Source: DAOMNO01 sp035443885 (GTDB lineage: Bacteria; Planctomycetota; Phycisphaerae; Phycisphaerales; SM1A02). Taken from it: DNA of 64,000 nucleotides. Both the position numbers and the translations under genes were made by a program. A model generated the notes under the pieces. The model was not told where the DNA came from, did not search any database, and was given only the letters and a program-made list of their open reading frames with translations. Shown piece by piece: positions 35,723 through 45,247 of this stretch. The stretch spans positions 186,001 to 250,000 of the forward strand of contig DAOMNO010000001.1 of assembly GCA_035443885.1 (NCBI GenBank), written 5' to 3'. Position 1 is the stretch's first letter; each line of letters opens with the position of its first letter.

Positions 35723-37057
35723 ATGGATCATTTTCACTATCGTCACGGTGAACTGTATTGCGAAGAGGTGCCGGTTCGAGCAATCGCGGGCGCTACGCAG
35801 CAGCAAGGCGCAGGCACGCCGTGCTATGTCTATTCAACCGCGACGATTCTCGACCACTACAACCGGCTCAATGCCGCCTTCGCGCCCCTGAAACCGCTGG
35901 TCTGCTTCTCCATCAAGAGCTGCGGCAACCTCTCCATCTGCCGTCTGCTCGGCTCACACGGCGCGGGCATGGACCTTGTAAGCGGCGGCGAACTGCACCG
36001 CGCCATCCTCGCCGGGGTTGATCCGCGGCTGTGTGTCTATGCAGGCGTGGGCAAGACCGACGAAGAAATCAGGCATTCGCTTCAGGCGGGCGTCGGCTGG
36101 TTCAACGTCGAATCGGAAGCAGAATTCGAGAACATCAGCCGGATTGCCGCACAACTGAGAATTGAATGCCGCGCCGCACTTCGCATTAATCCAGACGTTG
36201 ATCCCCGAACGCATCGCTACACCACCACAGGCAAGAAAGAAACGAAGTTCGGCGTCGATCTCGAACGGGCGCGAGCGTTCTTCCGCACCTATGGCAACGA
36301 CACGTGGTGCGCCTTGCGAGGGATTCACCTTCACCTCGGCTCGCCTATTTACTCCGCCACGCCTTATGTCGAATCGATTCACAAAGTGCTCGCGCTGATG
36401 GACGATCTTGCAGCCGATCGCGCCAACCCATTGCGAATCGAAATGCTTGACCTTGGCGGTGGCTTTGGTGCAGATTACGAAACATCGCAATCCCCCGGCG
36501 CAGCAGATTATGCCGCCGAGATCATTCCCCTGCTGCGCGATCGCGCCACAGATGGACTTCAGATCATTCTTGAACCAGGACGCTCGATCATCGCCAACGC
36601 TGGCGTACTGCTCATTCGCGTGCTGTACGTGAAGAAGTCTGGCGAAAAAACGTTCGCCATCTGCGACGGCGGCATGAACACGCTCATCCGACCGAGCCAC
36701 TACGACGCCTTTCATTTCATCTGGCCCGCACAGGTGCCGGATGGATTTGTGCCTCAACGCCGCGCAAAGGAAATGAACATGCAGGGGCTGGTGCCGGTGG
36801 ATGTCGTCGGCCCAATCTGTGAAACCGGCGATTTCCTCGCGATTGATCGCCCGTTGCCGCCTGTGAAGCGAGGCGATCTGCTGGCGGTGTACACGGCGGG
36901 TGCGTACGGCATGGTGATGGCGAGCCGCTATAACGCCATGCCGCTCCCCGCAGAAGTGCTGGTCGATGGATCAAAAGCCATGATGGTCAGGCGTCGGGAA
37001 ACCTATGATGACCTCACTTCGCACGAACTTGCACCAATTCCTCTATCATTCGCGTGA
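35723..37057 (+). CDS. lysA: Diaminopimelate decarboxylase-type PLP enzyme
   Basis: This fold III PLP decarboxylase (444 residues) matches LysA, which makes lysine from meso-diaminopimelate in the cytoplasm. The PLP lysine is K65 in CFSIKSCGNLSI; the glycine-rich phosphate site is LDLGGGFGADYET; EPGRSIIANAG binds PLP; and CETGD at residues 366-370 is the active-site Cys block donated by the partner subunit. GAYGMVMASRYN near the end matches the family C terminus. The start is ATG 35723 with GAGGGG 6 bases upstream. Carboxynorspermidine decarboxylase and other relatives share the fold, so the substrate is likely but not certain. The next gene overlaps by 1 base. Confidence 0.85.
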   Translation: MDHFHYRHGELYCEEVPVRAIAGATQQQGAGTPCYVYSTATILDHYNRLNAAFAPLKPLVCFSIKSCGNLSICRLLGSHGAGMDLVSGGELHRAILAGVDPRLCVYAGVGKTDEEIRHSLQAGVGWFNVESEAEFENISRIAAQLRIECRAALRINPDVDPRTHRYTTTGKKETKFGVDLERARAFFRTYGNDTWCALRGIHLHLGSPIYSATPYVESIHKVLALMDDLAADRANPLRIEMLDLGGGFGADYETSQSPGAADYAAEIIPLLRDRATDGLQIILEPGRSIIANAGVLLIRVLYVKKSGEKTFAICDGGMNTLIRPSHYDAFHFIWPAQVPDGFVPQRRAKEMNMQGLVPVDVVGPICETGDFLAIDRPLPPVKRGDLLAVYTAGAYGMVMASRYNAMPLPAEVLVDGSKAMMVRRRETYDDLTSHELAPIPLSFA

Positions 37058-37518
37058 TGATTCGCGAAGCGGACGACGGCATCTGGCTTGAACTCGAAGA
37101 GACCATCGCGTCTCACCACGATGAAGTCTTTGCGTGTCTGACGACCGCAGAAGGACTCACGCGGTGGTACCCGGTCGCAGCAGAGGTGGACCTTCGCAAA
37201 GGCGGTGAGATCGTCCTCTGCTGGGATGACAAGTGCACGCGCACCTTGACGGTGCCCATTCTGGATTACGACCCGGACGGCAGAATCGTCTGGGACTGGA
37301 TCGTCGATCGGATCGATGCGCACATTCCCGTAACGTGGCGTGTCAAACCAAGCGTCGAGGAAGGTTCCCGTGTGCAGCTTCGTCAGGGACCGTTTATGCG
37401 GGATACTGAGTCGCTGATCGCCATGGCTGAGGAAGCGGCAAGCTGGCGGTGGCATCTGTGCAATCTCCGCTCAACGCTTGAAGTGAAGCACGACATGCGC
37501 AAAGTCAGGCCTCTCTGA
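37057..37518 (+). CDS. SRPBCC (AHSA1/START-like) domain protein
   Basis: 153 residues, single SRPBCC fold: an N-terminal strand-helix with ETIASHHDEVFACLTTAEGL, then TRWYPVAAEVDLRKGGEIVL and WDDKCTRTLTVPILDYDPDG, then the long C-terminal helix (ESLIAMAEEAASWRWHLCNL). AHSA1-type members bind hydrophobic ligands or act as cochaperone-like proteins; none of the enzymatic motifs is diagnostic. The ATG overlaps the lysA stop (TGATG), so it is translationally coupled to lysA, but the link to lysine biosynthesis is unexplained. A GTG three bases earlier is also possible. Confidence 0.75.
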   Translation: MIREADDGIWLELEETIASHHDEVFACLTTAEGLTRWYPVAAEVDLRKGGEIVLCWDDKCTRTLTVPILDYDPDGRIVWDWIVDRIDAHIPVTWRVKPSVEEGSRVQLRQGPFMRDTESLIAMAEEAASWRWHLCNLRSTLEVKHDMRKVRPL

Positions 37519-37539
37519 CATTCCAGAAAGGACGACACG

Positions 37540-37920
37540 ATGCTGAAGTCAGTCAAAATCATGTATGGATACGCCGGTTTTCTGCTCGCACTGAGCATGT
37601 TGGCGTTTGTGCTCTCCGGCTTCCAAAGCCGCGGATTGACTGCGCTCTACTTCGGGGGCGGGGCAGGCGTCGCTGTGCTGATATGCGCCATCATGGGCGG
37701 CATGCTGAAAACCAACCGCACCGTTGGCATGATCGGCATTCATCTCGGCCTCGTGCTGTCGCTATTGCTCGGCCTCGCGCTGGGATCACGGTTCATCGCA
37801 CAGATTCGAGGAGAAACCGTGCTGTATCTGGCGACCATCTTCCTGGCCATGTCCGTCGGCAGCCTCGTTGCGTTCGCCCTGATTCTGGCCATGCGGCCGA
37901 AGCCGGAAAATCGCGTCTGA
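37540..37920 (+). CDS. Small four-helix membrane protein, TMEM14-like
   Basis: 126 residues with four hydrophobic segments (near residues 8-27, 33-54, 62-83, 90-118) and short loops. The glycine-rich YGYAGFLLALSMLAF and ALYFGGGAGVAVLICAIMGG stretches resemble the TMEM14 (UPF0136) family, members of which occur in eukaryotes and scattered bacteria. AAAGGA lies upstream of ATG 37540. Function is unknown. It sits between the SRPBCC gene and rlmN on the same strand. Confidence 0.6.
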   Translation: MLKSVKIMYGYAGFLLALSMLAFVLSGFQSRGLTALYFGGGAGVAVLICAIMGGMLKTNRTVGMIGIHLGLVLSLLLGLALGSRFIAQIRGETVLYLATIFLAMSVGSLVAFALILAMRPKPENRV

Positions 37921-37945
37921 ACTGTGCGGTCTATGATCCGCCCTC

Positions 37946-39070
37946 ATGCGGTCGTTCTTCGATCTCAACCCGGAATCGCTCAAGGCCGCCTGCACCGAAC
38001 TCGACCTGCCGAGCTATCTTGCATCGCAATTGCTCGACTGGGTGTATGCCAAGGGTGTAACCGACCCGGAAGCAATGTCGAACATTTCCAAGGCGAACCG
38101 CCGCCTCATTGCAGAAAACCTGACGTTCTACGACAGCGATGCCATTGCGCATCAGACCGCCAGCGACGGCACGCAGAAACTGCTGCTGGCATGGCACAAC
38201 GAAGCTGCTTCTCGTTCAACTGAAACGAGCCTGCCAATCATCGCTCCGGATCGCATGACCTCATCGCGCCAGACGGAGTGCGTGTTGATCCCTACCGAAC
38301 AGCGGCGCACGGCGTGCGTGTCGAGCCAGGTAGGATGTCCCGTGGGCTGTCGATTCTGCGCGTCCGGCCTCGGTGGATTGGAAGGCAATCTGCGTGCAGG
38401 ACAGATTGTCGAGCAAGTTCATCGGCTCGGTGGCCTGACCCCTGTGGTCCAACTCGATGGCGATCCCGGCGGGCGAATCACGAATGTCGTCTTCATGGGC
38501 ATGGGTGAACCGCTTGCAAACTTCAGCGCCGTTACGAACGCAATCCGCGCCATCAACGCACCGTGGGGACTGGGCATCAGCGCGAGGAAAATCACCGTGT
38601 CAACGGTCGGTCTTCCGCCTGCGATTCGCAAACTTGTCCAATTCGACATTCCCGTTACGCTCGCGCTCAGCCTGCACGCGCCGAACGATGCGCTGCGGCG
38701 TGAACTGATCCCATGGGCGAACTACGCGACGATCGACGAAATCCTCGATGCGTGCGATGAGTATTTCACGAAAACCGGACGTGAAATCACGCTGGAGTAT
38801 CTGTTACTGCGCAATGTCAACGATCGAATCGAGCACGCCAAAGAGTTGGCGCACGTAGCGAAACGACTCAGGGCGAATGTCAATCTGATTCGCTACAACG
38901 AAGTCCGAGGTTTACCGTTCGACCGCCCCACGACTGAAGACGTGCATGCATTTCAAAACGTGCTGCGCGAACGGAAAGTGAACGCTCACCTGCGCGCCAG
39001 TCGAGGCCGGGACATTGCTGCCGCTTGCGGCCAACTGCGCCATGAACGCAAAAATGCGTCGGCGGTCTGA
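37946..39070 (+). CDS. rlmN: 23S rRNA / tRNA adenine C2-methyltransferase RlmN (radical SAM)
   Basis: RlmN methylates A2503 of 23S rRNA and A37 of some tRNAs. The radical SAM cluster motif CPVGCRFC lies in CVSSQVGCPVGCRFCASGLG, the family's usual context, and the second catalytic Cys is in DIAAACGQL near the C terminus. The N-terminal RNA-binding domain starts MRSFFDLNPESLKAACTELD. Between LLLAW and ECVLIP there is an insertion of about 25 residues rich in Ser/Thr, not present in Escherichia coli RlmN. 374 residues, normal length. ATG 37946 without a strong ribosome binding site. Confidence 0.95.
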   Translation: MRSFFDLNPESLKAACTELDLPSYLASQLLDWVYAKGVTDPEAMSNISKANRRLIAENLTFYDSDAIAHQTASDGTQKLLLAWHNEAASRSTETSLPIIAPDRMTSSRQTECVLIPTEQRRTACVSSQVGCPVGCRFCASGLGGLEGNLRAGQIVEQVHRLGGLTPVVQLDGDPGGRITNVVFMGMGEPLANFSAVTNAIRAINAPWGLGISARKITVSTVGLPPAIRKLVQFDIPVTLALSLHAPNDALRRELIPWANYATIDEILDACDEYFTKTGREITLEYLLLRNVNDRIEHAKELAHVAKRLRANVNLIRYNEVRGLPFDRPTTEDVHAFQNVLRERKVNAHLRASRGRDIAAACGQLRHERKNASAV

Positions 39071-39099
39071 CTGCAACGACACTCACGACACATTGCCGA

Positions 39100-42000
39100 T
39101 CACAACCCGGGCGCGAAGCCACGGCGCATGGTGTTCTCGCACACAGCGCGAGGCTCGACGAACTGCAAGAGATAGTCCTTGCCGCCAGCCTTGGAGCCGA
39201 TGCCGCTCATACCGAACCCGCCGAACGGCTGACGACCAACGAGTGCGCCAGTTGAGCCTCGATTGAGGTACAGATTGCCAACACGGAACTCTCGCCTCGC
39301 TCGTTCAAGATTGGATGGTTTGCGGCTATACACCGCGCCGGTGAGTTTATAAGGCGTTGCGTTTGCCAGCGCGAGAGCCTCATCGAAATCCTTCACACGC
39401 ATGACAGCCAGCACTGGTCCAAAGATTTCTTCATTCGCCAAACGATGCTCCGGGCGAATGCCTGAGAAGATGTGCGGACCGACATAGTGCCGATCTGTCT
39501 TCTGCTCCAGGCCTGCTGGCGGCTGCATCGCCAGTTCCAGTTTGCCTTCTTGCTTGCCGACTTCGATGTAGGAAAGAATTTTCGCCTTCGATTCTGCATC
39601 GATCACCGGCCCGATGTCCGTACCGGGCAGGATTGGATCGCCAATCACCAGCGATTTCGTTGATTCAATCAGCCGTTCAAGGAAGTGATCGTGTGCACTG
39701 TCAACCACAATCGCACGGCTGCACGCTGAGCACTTCTGCCCCTGGAAGCCGAAGGCGCTATCGCGCACGCCGAGCACCGCTTCGTCGAGGTCGGCGGATG
39801 CATCCACAATAATCGCGTTCTTACCGCCCATCTCGCATACCACGCGCTTGACGAAAGGCTGCTCTTCCGGCGTGATACCCGCAGCTTTTACAATGTCCAG
39901 CCCGACAGCCTTTGAACCTGTAAACGCAATCACTGCAATGCGAGGATCGCGCACCATGGCTGCGCCGACTGTTTCGCCCTGCCCCGGCAGAAACGCCAGA
40001 ATGTCCTGGGGCCTGACGCCCTTCATCGACGGAATCTCGTTGATCACGCCGCCGATCGCTTCCCACAGCATCTCACACATGAGTTTGGCGATCCCCGGCG
40101 TCTGCTCTGCGGGCTTCACAATCACCGTGTTGCCTGTAACAAGCGCAGCGACGGTCATGCCACAGCAGATTGCCAGAGGAAAGTTCCAAGGCGAGATGAT
40201 CGCTGCGACCCCTCGTGGCTGATAGAACTGTTGATCCAGCTCACCGACAAAACGACCGATTCGTTCCGGCTCAAAGAGCGGCACGGCGCATCGGGCGTAA
40301 TACTCGCAGAAGTCGATCGCCTCGCATACATCGGCGTCCGCGTTCGTCCAGTCTTTGCCGTTCTCTTTGATGATGACGCCTGCAAGCGCGTCGCGCCAGT
40401 TGCGCATGGTCTTCGCAAGACGAATGAGGACATCTGCACGTTTGCGAGGATCGACATCGCGCCACGCAGGAAACGTGCGATGCAGTGTGCCGATCATCGC
40501 TTTGGCCTGCTCAACCGTTCCATCGTTGGCAACGGGCGGCACCTGTGCTTTTTCAATCGCACGCTTGAATGCGTCGTTCTGCTTCTGATCCGCAAAATCG
40601 CGCATCGGCTCGGTAAAGAACGGGCGACCATCGCCCACGCCTTCCACCGCAGGTGAAAGCTGATGCCGCTCCGGCGCGTTCTCGATTCGCTCAATGCCAG
40701 GATCACTTGCATATGTGCGGTGAGGCGAAGCAAGCAGGGCATCGGGCGATGCCTGGTCCAGAAAACCTGCCTTGAGCCATGATTCGTTGGATGTGTTCTC
40801 CAGCAGGCGGCGAACGAGATACGCCATACCTGGGATCATCTCACCAACTGGAACATACTCGCGCAGGCGCAGTTTGTAATCGACGGCAGCGGCTTTCAAC
40901 TGTTCCGCCATACCATGCAGCATTTGCAGTTCAATCGCGTTTGCCGGAAGACCTCGCTTCTCAAGCAGCGCGAGTGCCGTCGCGATCGAACGCACATTGT
41001 GTGAGCCAAGCGCCAGCTTCACGCCGCCTTCGCTCTTCGTGCGAGGCATGGCCTCGATGAACTGCCTGGTCATGCGCTCAAAACAGGCGTCAGTGTCGGC
41101 CTTGCGGCTCCACACAGGCACGGGCCAGCCCATTTCCTCTGCGTGGATTGTCTCATAATCCCAATACGCACCCTTGACCAGACGCACCGTAACCTGCCTG
41201 CCGGTTCGCTTCGACCACTCAATGATGCGCTTGGCATCATCATCGCCTGATCGCAGGTACGCTTGCATCGCGAGGCCCGCTTCAAAGTCAACTTCCTCGC
41301 AGCATCGCATGAAGAGATCAAGCGTCAAGTCCTTCAGCTCGTGCTGCTCCATATCGAAGTTGATGAGCACGCCGCGCTGCTTTGCCGCCTTCAGAATCGG
41401 CAGAATCGTTTCCATCAGACCCCGGATGGAGCCTTCCAGATCAATCGGATTCGTGCGGGCATAAAGCGAACTGATTTTGATGGAGACATTCGTGCGTGCG
41501 ATCGGGCCAAGGTGATCCCGTTCCAGCAAATCATTGGCCGGCCAAGCGGCCACCTTTTCCGGCAGGTTGTTGACGAGATCAAGATACTTCGCCTGATACG
41601 CGTGCGCTTCAGCGTCACTCACGCACGCTTCGCCAAGCAGGTCGACTGAAAAAGCGATGCCGCGCGACCACAGTTTCTTGAGTTGCGGCAGCGCATCGGC
41701 AGCGTCCGTTCCTGCAATGAACTTTTCCGCCATCGAGGTGATCTGCCCCGACACCGTTTTCGTCATCGTGCCCTTGAGCAGGCCGCCCGCTTTCAGACCA
41801 AGCCCGATGCCCGGCGGCGGTGTAACGCCAGGCTGCGTAAGGTAGTCAACCAGATGATCGTGCACCTGCTCAGGTGTCTTGAGCATCGGGAACGTATCCA
41901 CAAAACGAAAAAGCTGGACCTTGAAGGCTTCATCCTTCATTGACCAGTCCATCAGTTTGTCGGACCAGAACGCTGCGGAGAACATGCCGCTGCGGTTCTT

Positions 42001-42174
42001 GTGGGCGAGTTTGAGGTACTCGCGCCCGATTCGCTGAACCGCGTCTTCAAGGGCAGCATCAAGCGGCGGTATGGGCTGGCCCCGATCAGGATGATTCGCA
42101 GCGTGTATGACCGCCGCTTGTGCGGACGATGGGGATTCAGTGCGAGGAGTTTTCGATCGTGTGAAAATGGCCAT
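39100..42174 (-). CDS. putA: Bifunctional proline dehydrogenase / glutamate semialdehyde dehydrogenase
   Basis: PutA oxidises proline to pyrroline-5-carboxylate with FAD, then to glutamate with NAD+. About 1,024 residues. The proline dehydrogenase barrel (roughly residues 90-470) has LYARTNPIDLEGSIRGLMET, TVRLVKGAYWDYE and KLRLREYVPVGE-type blocks; the aldehyde dehydrogenase part (about 500-1010) has the catalytic Cys in FGFQGQKCSACSRAIV, the NAD block FTGSKAVGLDIV and the C-terminal FGGFGMSGIGSKAGG. There is no N-terminal ribbon-helix-helix repressor domain, so this is the short PutA type. I favour ATG 42174; ATG 42225 is in frame but lies right after a TATAAT box. Confidence 0.95.
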   Translation of the reverse strand: MAIFTRSKTPRTESPSSAQAAVIHAANHPDRGQPIPPLDAALEDAVQRIGREYLKLAHKNRSGMFSAAFWSDKLMDWSMKDEAFKVQLFRFVDTFPMLKTPEQVHDHLVDYLTQPGVTPPPGIGLGLKAGGLLKGTMTKTVSGQITSMAEKFIAGTDAADALPQLKKLWSRGIAFSVDLLGEACVSDAEAHAYQAKYLDLVNNLPEKVAAWPANDLLERDHLGPIARTNVSIKISSLYARTNPIDLEGSIRGLMETILPILKAAKQRGVLINFDMEQHELKDLTLDLFMRCCEEVDFEAGLAMQAYLRSGDDDAKRIIEWSKRTGRQVTVRLVKGAYWDYETIHAEEMGWPVPVWSRKADTDACFERMTRQFIEAMPRTKSEGGVKLALGSHNVRSIATALALLEKRGLPANAIELQMLHGMAEQLKAAAVDYKLRLREYVPVGEMIPGMAYLVRRLLENTSNESWLKAGFLDQASPDALLASPHRTYASDPGIERIENAPERHQLSPAVEGVGDGRPFFTEPMRDFADQKQNDAFKRAIEKAQVPPVANDGTVEQAKAMIGTLHRTFPAWRDVDPRKRADVLIRLAKTMRNWRDALAGVIIKENGKDWTNADADVCEAIDFCEYYARCAVPLFEPERIGRFVGELDQQFYQPRGVAAIISPWNFPLAICCGMTVAALVTGNTVIVKPAEQTPGIAKLMCEMLWEAIGGVINEIPSMKGVRPQDILAFLPGQGETVGAAMVRDPRIAVIAFTGSKAVGLDIVKAAGITPEEQPFVKRVVCEMGGKNAIIVDASADLDEAVLGVRDSAFGFQGQKCSACSRAIVVDSAHDHFLERLIESTKSLVIGDPILPGTDIGPVIDAESKAKILSYIEVGKQEGKLELAMQPPAGLEQKTDRHYVGPHIFSGIRPEHRLANEEIFGPVLAVMRVKDFDEALALANATPYKLTGAVYSRKPSNLERARREFRVGNLYLNRGSTGALVGRQPFGGFGMSGIGSKAGGKDYLLQFVEPRAVCENTMRRGFAPGL

Positions 42175-42238
42175 GCAAACAACCGCTCGATGAGATTTCG
42201 TCGGCGGCTGCTCTCGCTCCGCCATGTTCGGGCGGTGG

Positions 42239-42244
42239 ATTATA
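42239..42244 (-). promoter_or_regulatory. TATAAT -10 box upstream of putA
   Basis: A perfect TATAAT on the minus strand lies 14 bases before ATG 42225 and about 65 bases before ATG 42174. The matching -35 region is not a clear TTGACA. If active, transcription would start near 42230, making 42225 almost leaderless and favouring 42174 as the start codon of putA. Confidence 0.45.
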
Positions 42245-42309
42245 CGCTGAACAGCATCGGCGGATGCCCGATGGCGCAGCGTGGCTTCAGGGTTTTACAC
42301 AACTTCAGC

Positions 42310-44232
42310 TCATCCCCAGTTACCGAGCAGGATCAGCAAGTCCTGCACATCAACTCCCCCACTTCCGTTGATGTCCGCTGGACAATCACCCCGCGCGGGG
42401 CATGTCCCCCATGCGCCGAGAAGAATCAAAAGATCAAGCACGTCCACCCGGCAATCGCCGTTGAAGTCCGCCGCCCGCGCCGTGTTGACGACGAACGAAT
42501 ACGCTCCAACAAAATCGCCTACGGCGCGAACGGTGATGAGATACTCACCTGCCTCTACCAGCGTAAAGCGACCGGGGTTGGCGCTGCACCACATGGCGTC
42601 CTCAAAGAGCATTGATCCATCGGGTGCTTCCGCCGACCATCGCAGCGTGCAGCTTCCCGCCATCGACTCGAAGCATACCTCGGTTCCGGCTTCAGCTACC
42701 AGAGAGTAGATATCGCTGGAACCCGGCTTCTCGATGAAGCCCGCGCCTTCGCCTGGCACACCTTCTGAAACAACCTCATCGATCTCAATCTCGAACTCAT
42801 CAGGCGGGCCGACATCCCAGATCGTGAAGGAGTATGTACCGGTCGCACTTTGATTGCCGTACACGCGAATCGTGTACTCGCCCATCTGATCAAGCAGGAA
42901 CAAACCGGGATCGGTGATGCACATTGCATCGTTGCTAAACAACACGAATCCATCAGGAGCCTCACAGCGCCATTGAATGCTGCACGAACCACTCAGCTCA
43001 TCAAAATAGACAAGTGTCGGCTTGGTAATTGCCAAGATGTACTCGTCAACCGCTCCCGGTTCTTCAATGTTGCCTGCGCCAGGGCCGGGCACGCCGTTGG
43101 AGACAACCTGCTCAAGTTCGATCTCAAACACCTCCACCTGTTCGACTGACACCAGCACAAAGGAGTACGTACCCACCGCACTCTGAGTGCCATAGACGGA
43201 AATGACGTACTCCCCGATCTGGTCGAGCAGGAACTCCCCTGGGTCTGTTATGCACATCGCATTGTTGTTGAACAGCACCGATCCATCGGGAGCTTCGCAA
43301 CGCCATTGAATGTTGCATGGGCCACCAAGCTCATCGAAATACACACGCACCGGCGATGTAATATTCAGCGTATAGATGTCTCTACTGCCCGGCTGTTCAA
43401 TGTTGCCCGCACCAGGCTCCGGAATGCCGTTGGATACAATCTGATCCAGCTCGATCTCGAACTCATCGGGGGGAGGGACGGACCACACACGGAATGAATA
43501 TGTGCCAACGGTGCTCTGAGAGCCGAATGCTTCGATGGTGTAGTGGCCGGTTTGATTGACCACGACGATCCCCGGATCGGTTATGCACATTGCAGCGTCA
43601 CTGAACACAATGGTTGCGTCAGGAGCCTTGCAGCGCCACTGAATGCTGCACCCGCCCGCGATCTCATCGAAATACACCACGGTTCCCGCGTCGATGAACA
43701 GCGTGTACACATCCACACTGCCCGGCTGCTCAATGTTGCCCGCGCCGGGACCGGGCACGCCGCTCGAGACCGTCTCGTTCAACCCGATCACGAACTCATC
43801 AGGCGGCAGCACCTCCCACAGCTTGAACGAATAGGTTCCGGTCACGCCGGCGGTGCTGTACACGGTAATAGTGTAGTCACCCTCCTGATCGAGAAAAAAC
43901 GAGCCGGGATCACTGATACATGTGTTGTTGTTCGTGAACAGCACCGTCTCATCAGGCGCAACGCATCGCCAGAGAATGCTGCACGAGCCGCTGATCTCAT
44001 CAAAATAGACGAGCGTCGGGCGATCGACGCTGAATGTGTACACATCGCTGCTGCCGATCCGTTCGAGGTTGCCTGCGCCGGGTTCAGGCACACCGTTGGA
44101 AACCGTATCGCCGACGTTGATCGAAAACGTCTCGACAAGTCCATCCGCAGCAGCCGCACCGCACACGATCATTGACGAACCGGCAGCAAACGCAAGCACG
44201 CGGCAGCGGCGTGACATCACATCAAAACGCAT
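42310..44232 (-). CDS. Secreted protein with five tandem ~111-residue repeats and two dockerin-like blocks
   Basis: 640 residues. A signal peptide (CRVLAFAAGSSMIVCGAAAA) leads into five repeats of about 111 residues, each with the pattern VSNGVPGPGAGNIEQPGS.DVY, then VYFDE..G.CSIQWRCEAPDG, then MCITDPG.F.LDQ.GEY.I.VYG.QS..GTYSF. Each repeat has conserved Cys and acidic residues and is likely a beta-sandwich (a fibronectin- or calx-like fold is a guess). The tail has two dockerin-like blocks (ADFNGDCRVDVLDLLILLGA and ADINGSGGVDVQDLLILLG). I start at ATG 44232, which has GAGGAG 9 bases upstream, giving a normal signal peptide; the frame is open further upstream. It lies between sdhB and putA. 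Confidence 0.85.
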   Translation of the reverse strand: MRFDVMSRRCRVLAFAAGSSMIVCGAAAADGLVETFSINVGDTVSNGVPEPGAGNLERIGSSDVYTFSVDRPTLVYFDEISGSCSILWRCVAPDETVLFTNNNTCISDPGSFFLDQEGDYTITVYSTAGVTGTYSFKLWEVLPPDEFVIGLNETVSSGVPGPGAGNIEQPGSVDVYTLFIDAGTVVYFDEIAGGCSIQWRCKAPDATIVFSDAAMCITDPGIVVVNQTGHYTIEAFGSQSTVGTYSFRVWSVPPPDEFEIELDQIVSNGIPEPGAGNIEQPGSRDIYTLNITSPVRVYFDELGGPCNIQWRCEAPDGSVLFNNNAMCITDPGEFLLDQIGEYVISVYGTQSAVGTYSFVLVSVEQVEVFEIELEQVVSNGVPGPGAGNIEEPGAVDEYILAITKPTLVYFDELSGSCSIQWRCEAPDGFVLFSNDAMCITDPGLFLLDQMGEYTIRVYGNQSATGTYSFTIWDVGPPDEFEIEIDEVVSEGVPGEGAGFIEKPGSSDIYSLVAEAGTEVCFESMAGSCTLRWSAEAPDGSMLFEDAMWCSANPGRFTLVEAGEYLITVRAVGDFVGAYSFVVNTARAADFNGDCRVDVLDLLILLGAWGTCPARGDCPADINGSGGVDVQDLLILLGNWG

Positions 44233-44414
44233 GTCTTTCATCTCCTCAAGGCCCCTCAGCTTCAGCGTGCGCGTTCCGACCGCTGGAACTGCGCCCAGCC
44301 AGTGTGGCGTCTCTGAACGCTTCTGGCAATACAAAAGGATGACATTCAGCAAAAAAGAACGCCGGATCGCGAACATCCACGCGAAGCGATACGACTGCAG
44401 ACGCTGTGTCGCGC

Positions 44415-45218
44415 TTACTTCTTCTTCGGCTTGAACATGCGGAACAGCTTCGTCACCGGGTCGTAGAACTCATCCACCACGCGCTCCTTGAGCGGGATGA
44501 TCGCGTTGTCGGTGATCGTAATGTGCTCCGGGCACACCTTGGTGCAGCACTTGGTGATGTTGCAATAGCCGATGCCATCGCGATTGCGCAACTCGCGAAT
44601 ACGGTCTTCTGTGTCCAGCGGATGCATCTCCAGCGCGGCCGTATAGACAAGAAAGCGCGGACCGATGAACTCATCGTGCTTGTGGTGATCGCGCAAGACG
44701 TGGCATACATCCTGACAGAGAAAACACTCGATGCACTTGCGGAATTCCTGCACGCGATCGATATCTTCCTGCGCCATCTTCCAGCCGCCCGCCCGCTCTT
44801 CTTCCGCCGTTTTCTTGCGGGGGTTGAACTTCTTGATCTTCTTCTTGACCTCAAAGTTCCACGATACATCAGTCACCAGATCGCGCATGATCGGAAATGC
44901 CTGCATCGGCTCCACGATCACCGGCATGTCAAGATTGATCTGATCCAGCCGAGTCATGCACATGAGCGCGGGCTTGCCGTTGATCTCCGCACTGCACGAG
45001 CCACACTTACCCGCTTTGCAGTTCCATCGGCAGGCAAGATCATTGGCCTGCTCCGCCTGAATCTGATGGATGGCATCCAACACCACCATGCCGGGCGAGA
45101 CCTCGATCGTATAATCCTTGAACGCGCCGCCGGATTGATCGCCCCGCCACACACGGAAGACGGCGCGGCGGGTGCCGCTCTCGGTTGATGAACTGGGTGA
45201 AGTGCGTGGTGAGACCAT
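44415..45218 (-). CDS. sdhB: Succinate dehydrogenase / fumarate reductase iron-sulfur subunit
   Basis: SdhB carries electrons from the flavin to quinone. 267 residues. The [2Fe-2S] site is visible as CRWNCKAGKCGSCSAE plus the later CMTRLDQ Cys; the [4Fe-4S] and [3Fe-4S] sites are CIECFLCQDVC and the CNITKCCTKVCPEHI block. A Lys/Glu-rich insertion near residues 125-145 is somewhat unusual. It follows sdhA 29 bases downstream. With sdhA and sdhC it forms complex II in the cytoplasmic membrane. Confidence 0.93.
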   Translation of the reverse strand: MVSPRTSPSSSTESGTRRAVFRVWRGDQSGGAFKDYTIEVSPGMVVLDAIHQIQAEQANDLACRWNCKAGKCGSCSAEINGKPALMCMTRLDQINLDMPVIVEPMQAFPIMRDLVTDVSWNFEVKKKIKKFNPRKKTAEEERAGGWKMAQEDIDRVQEFRKCIECFLCQDVCHVLRDHHKHDEFIGPRFLVYTAALEMHPLDTEDRIRELRNRDGIGYCNITKCCTKVCPEHITITDNAIIPLKERVVDEFYDPVTKLFRMFKPKKK

Positions 45219-45247
45219 GGCTCGGCTCGATTCCGGTATTCTGCGTG

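Noticed and set aside
42450..44130. CRISPR array or tandem DNA repeat
   Set aside because: The 330-336 base period is coding, in frame and diverged at the DNA level; it reflects protein domain repeats.
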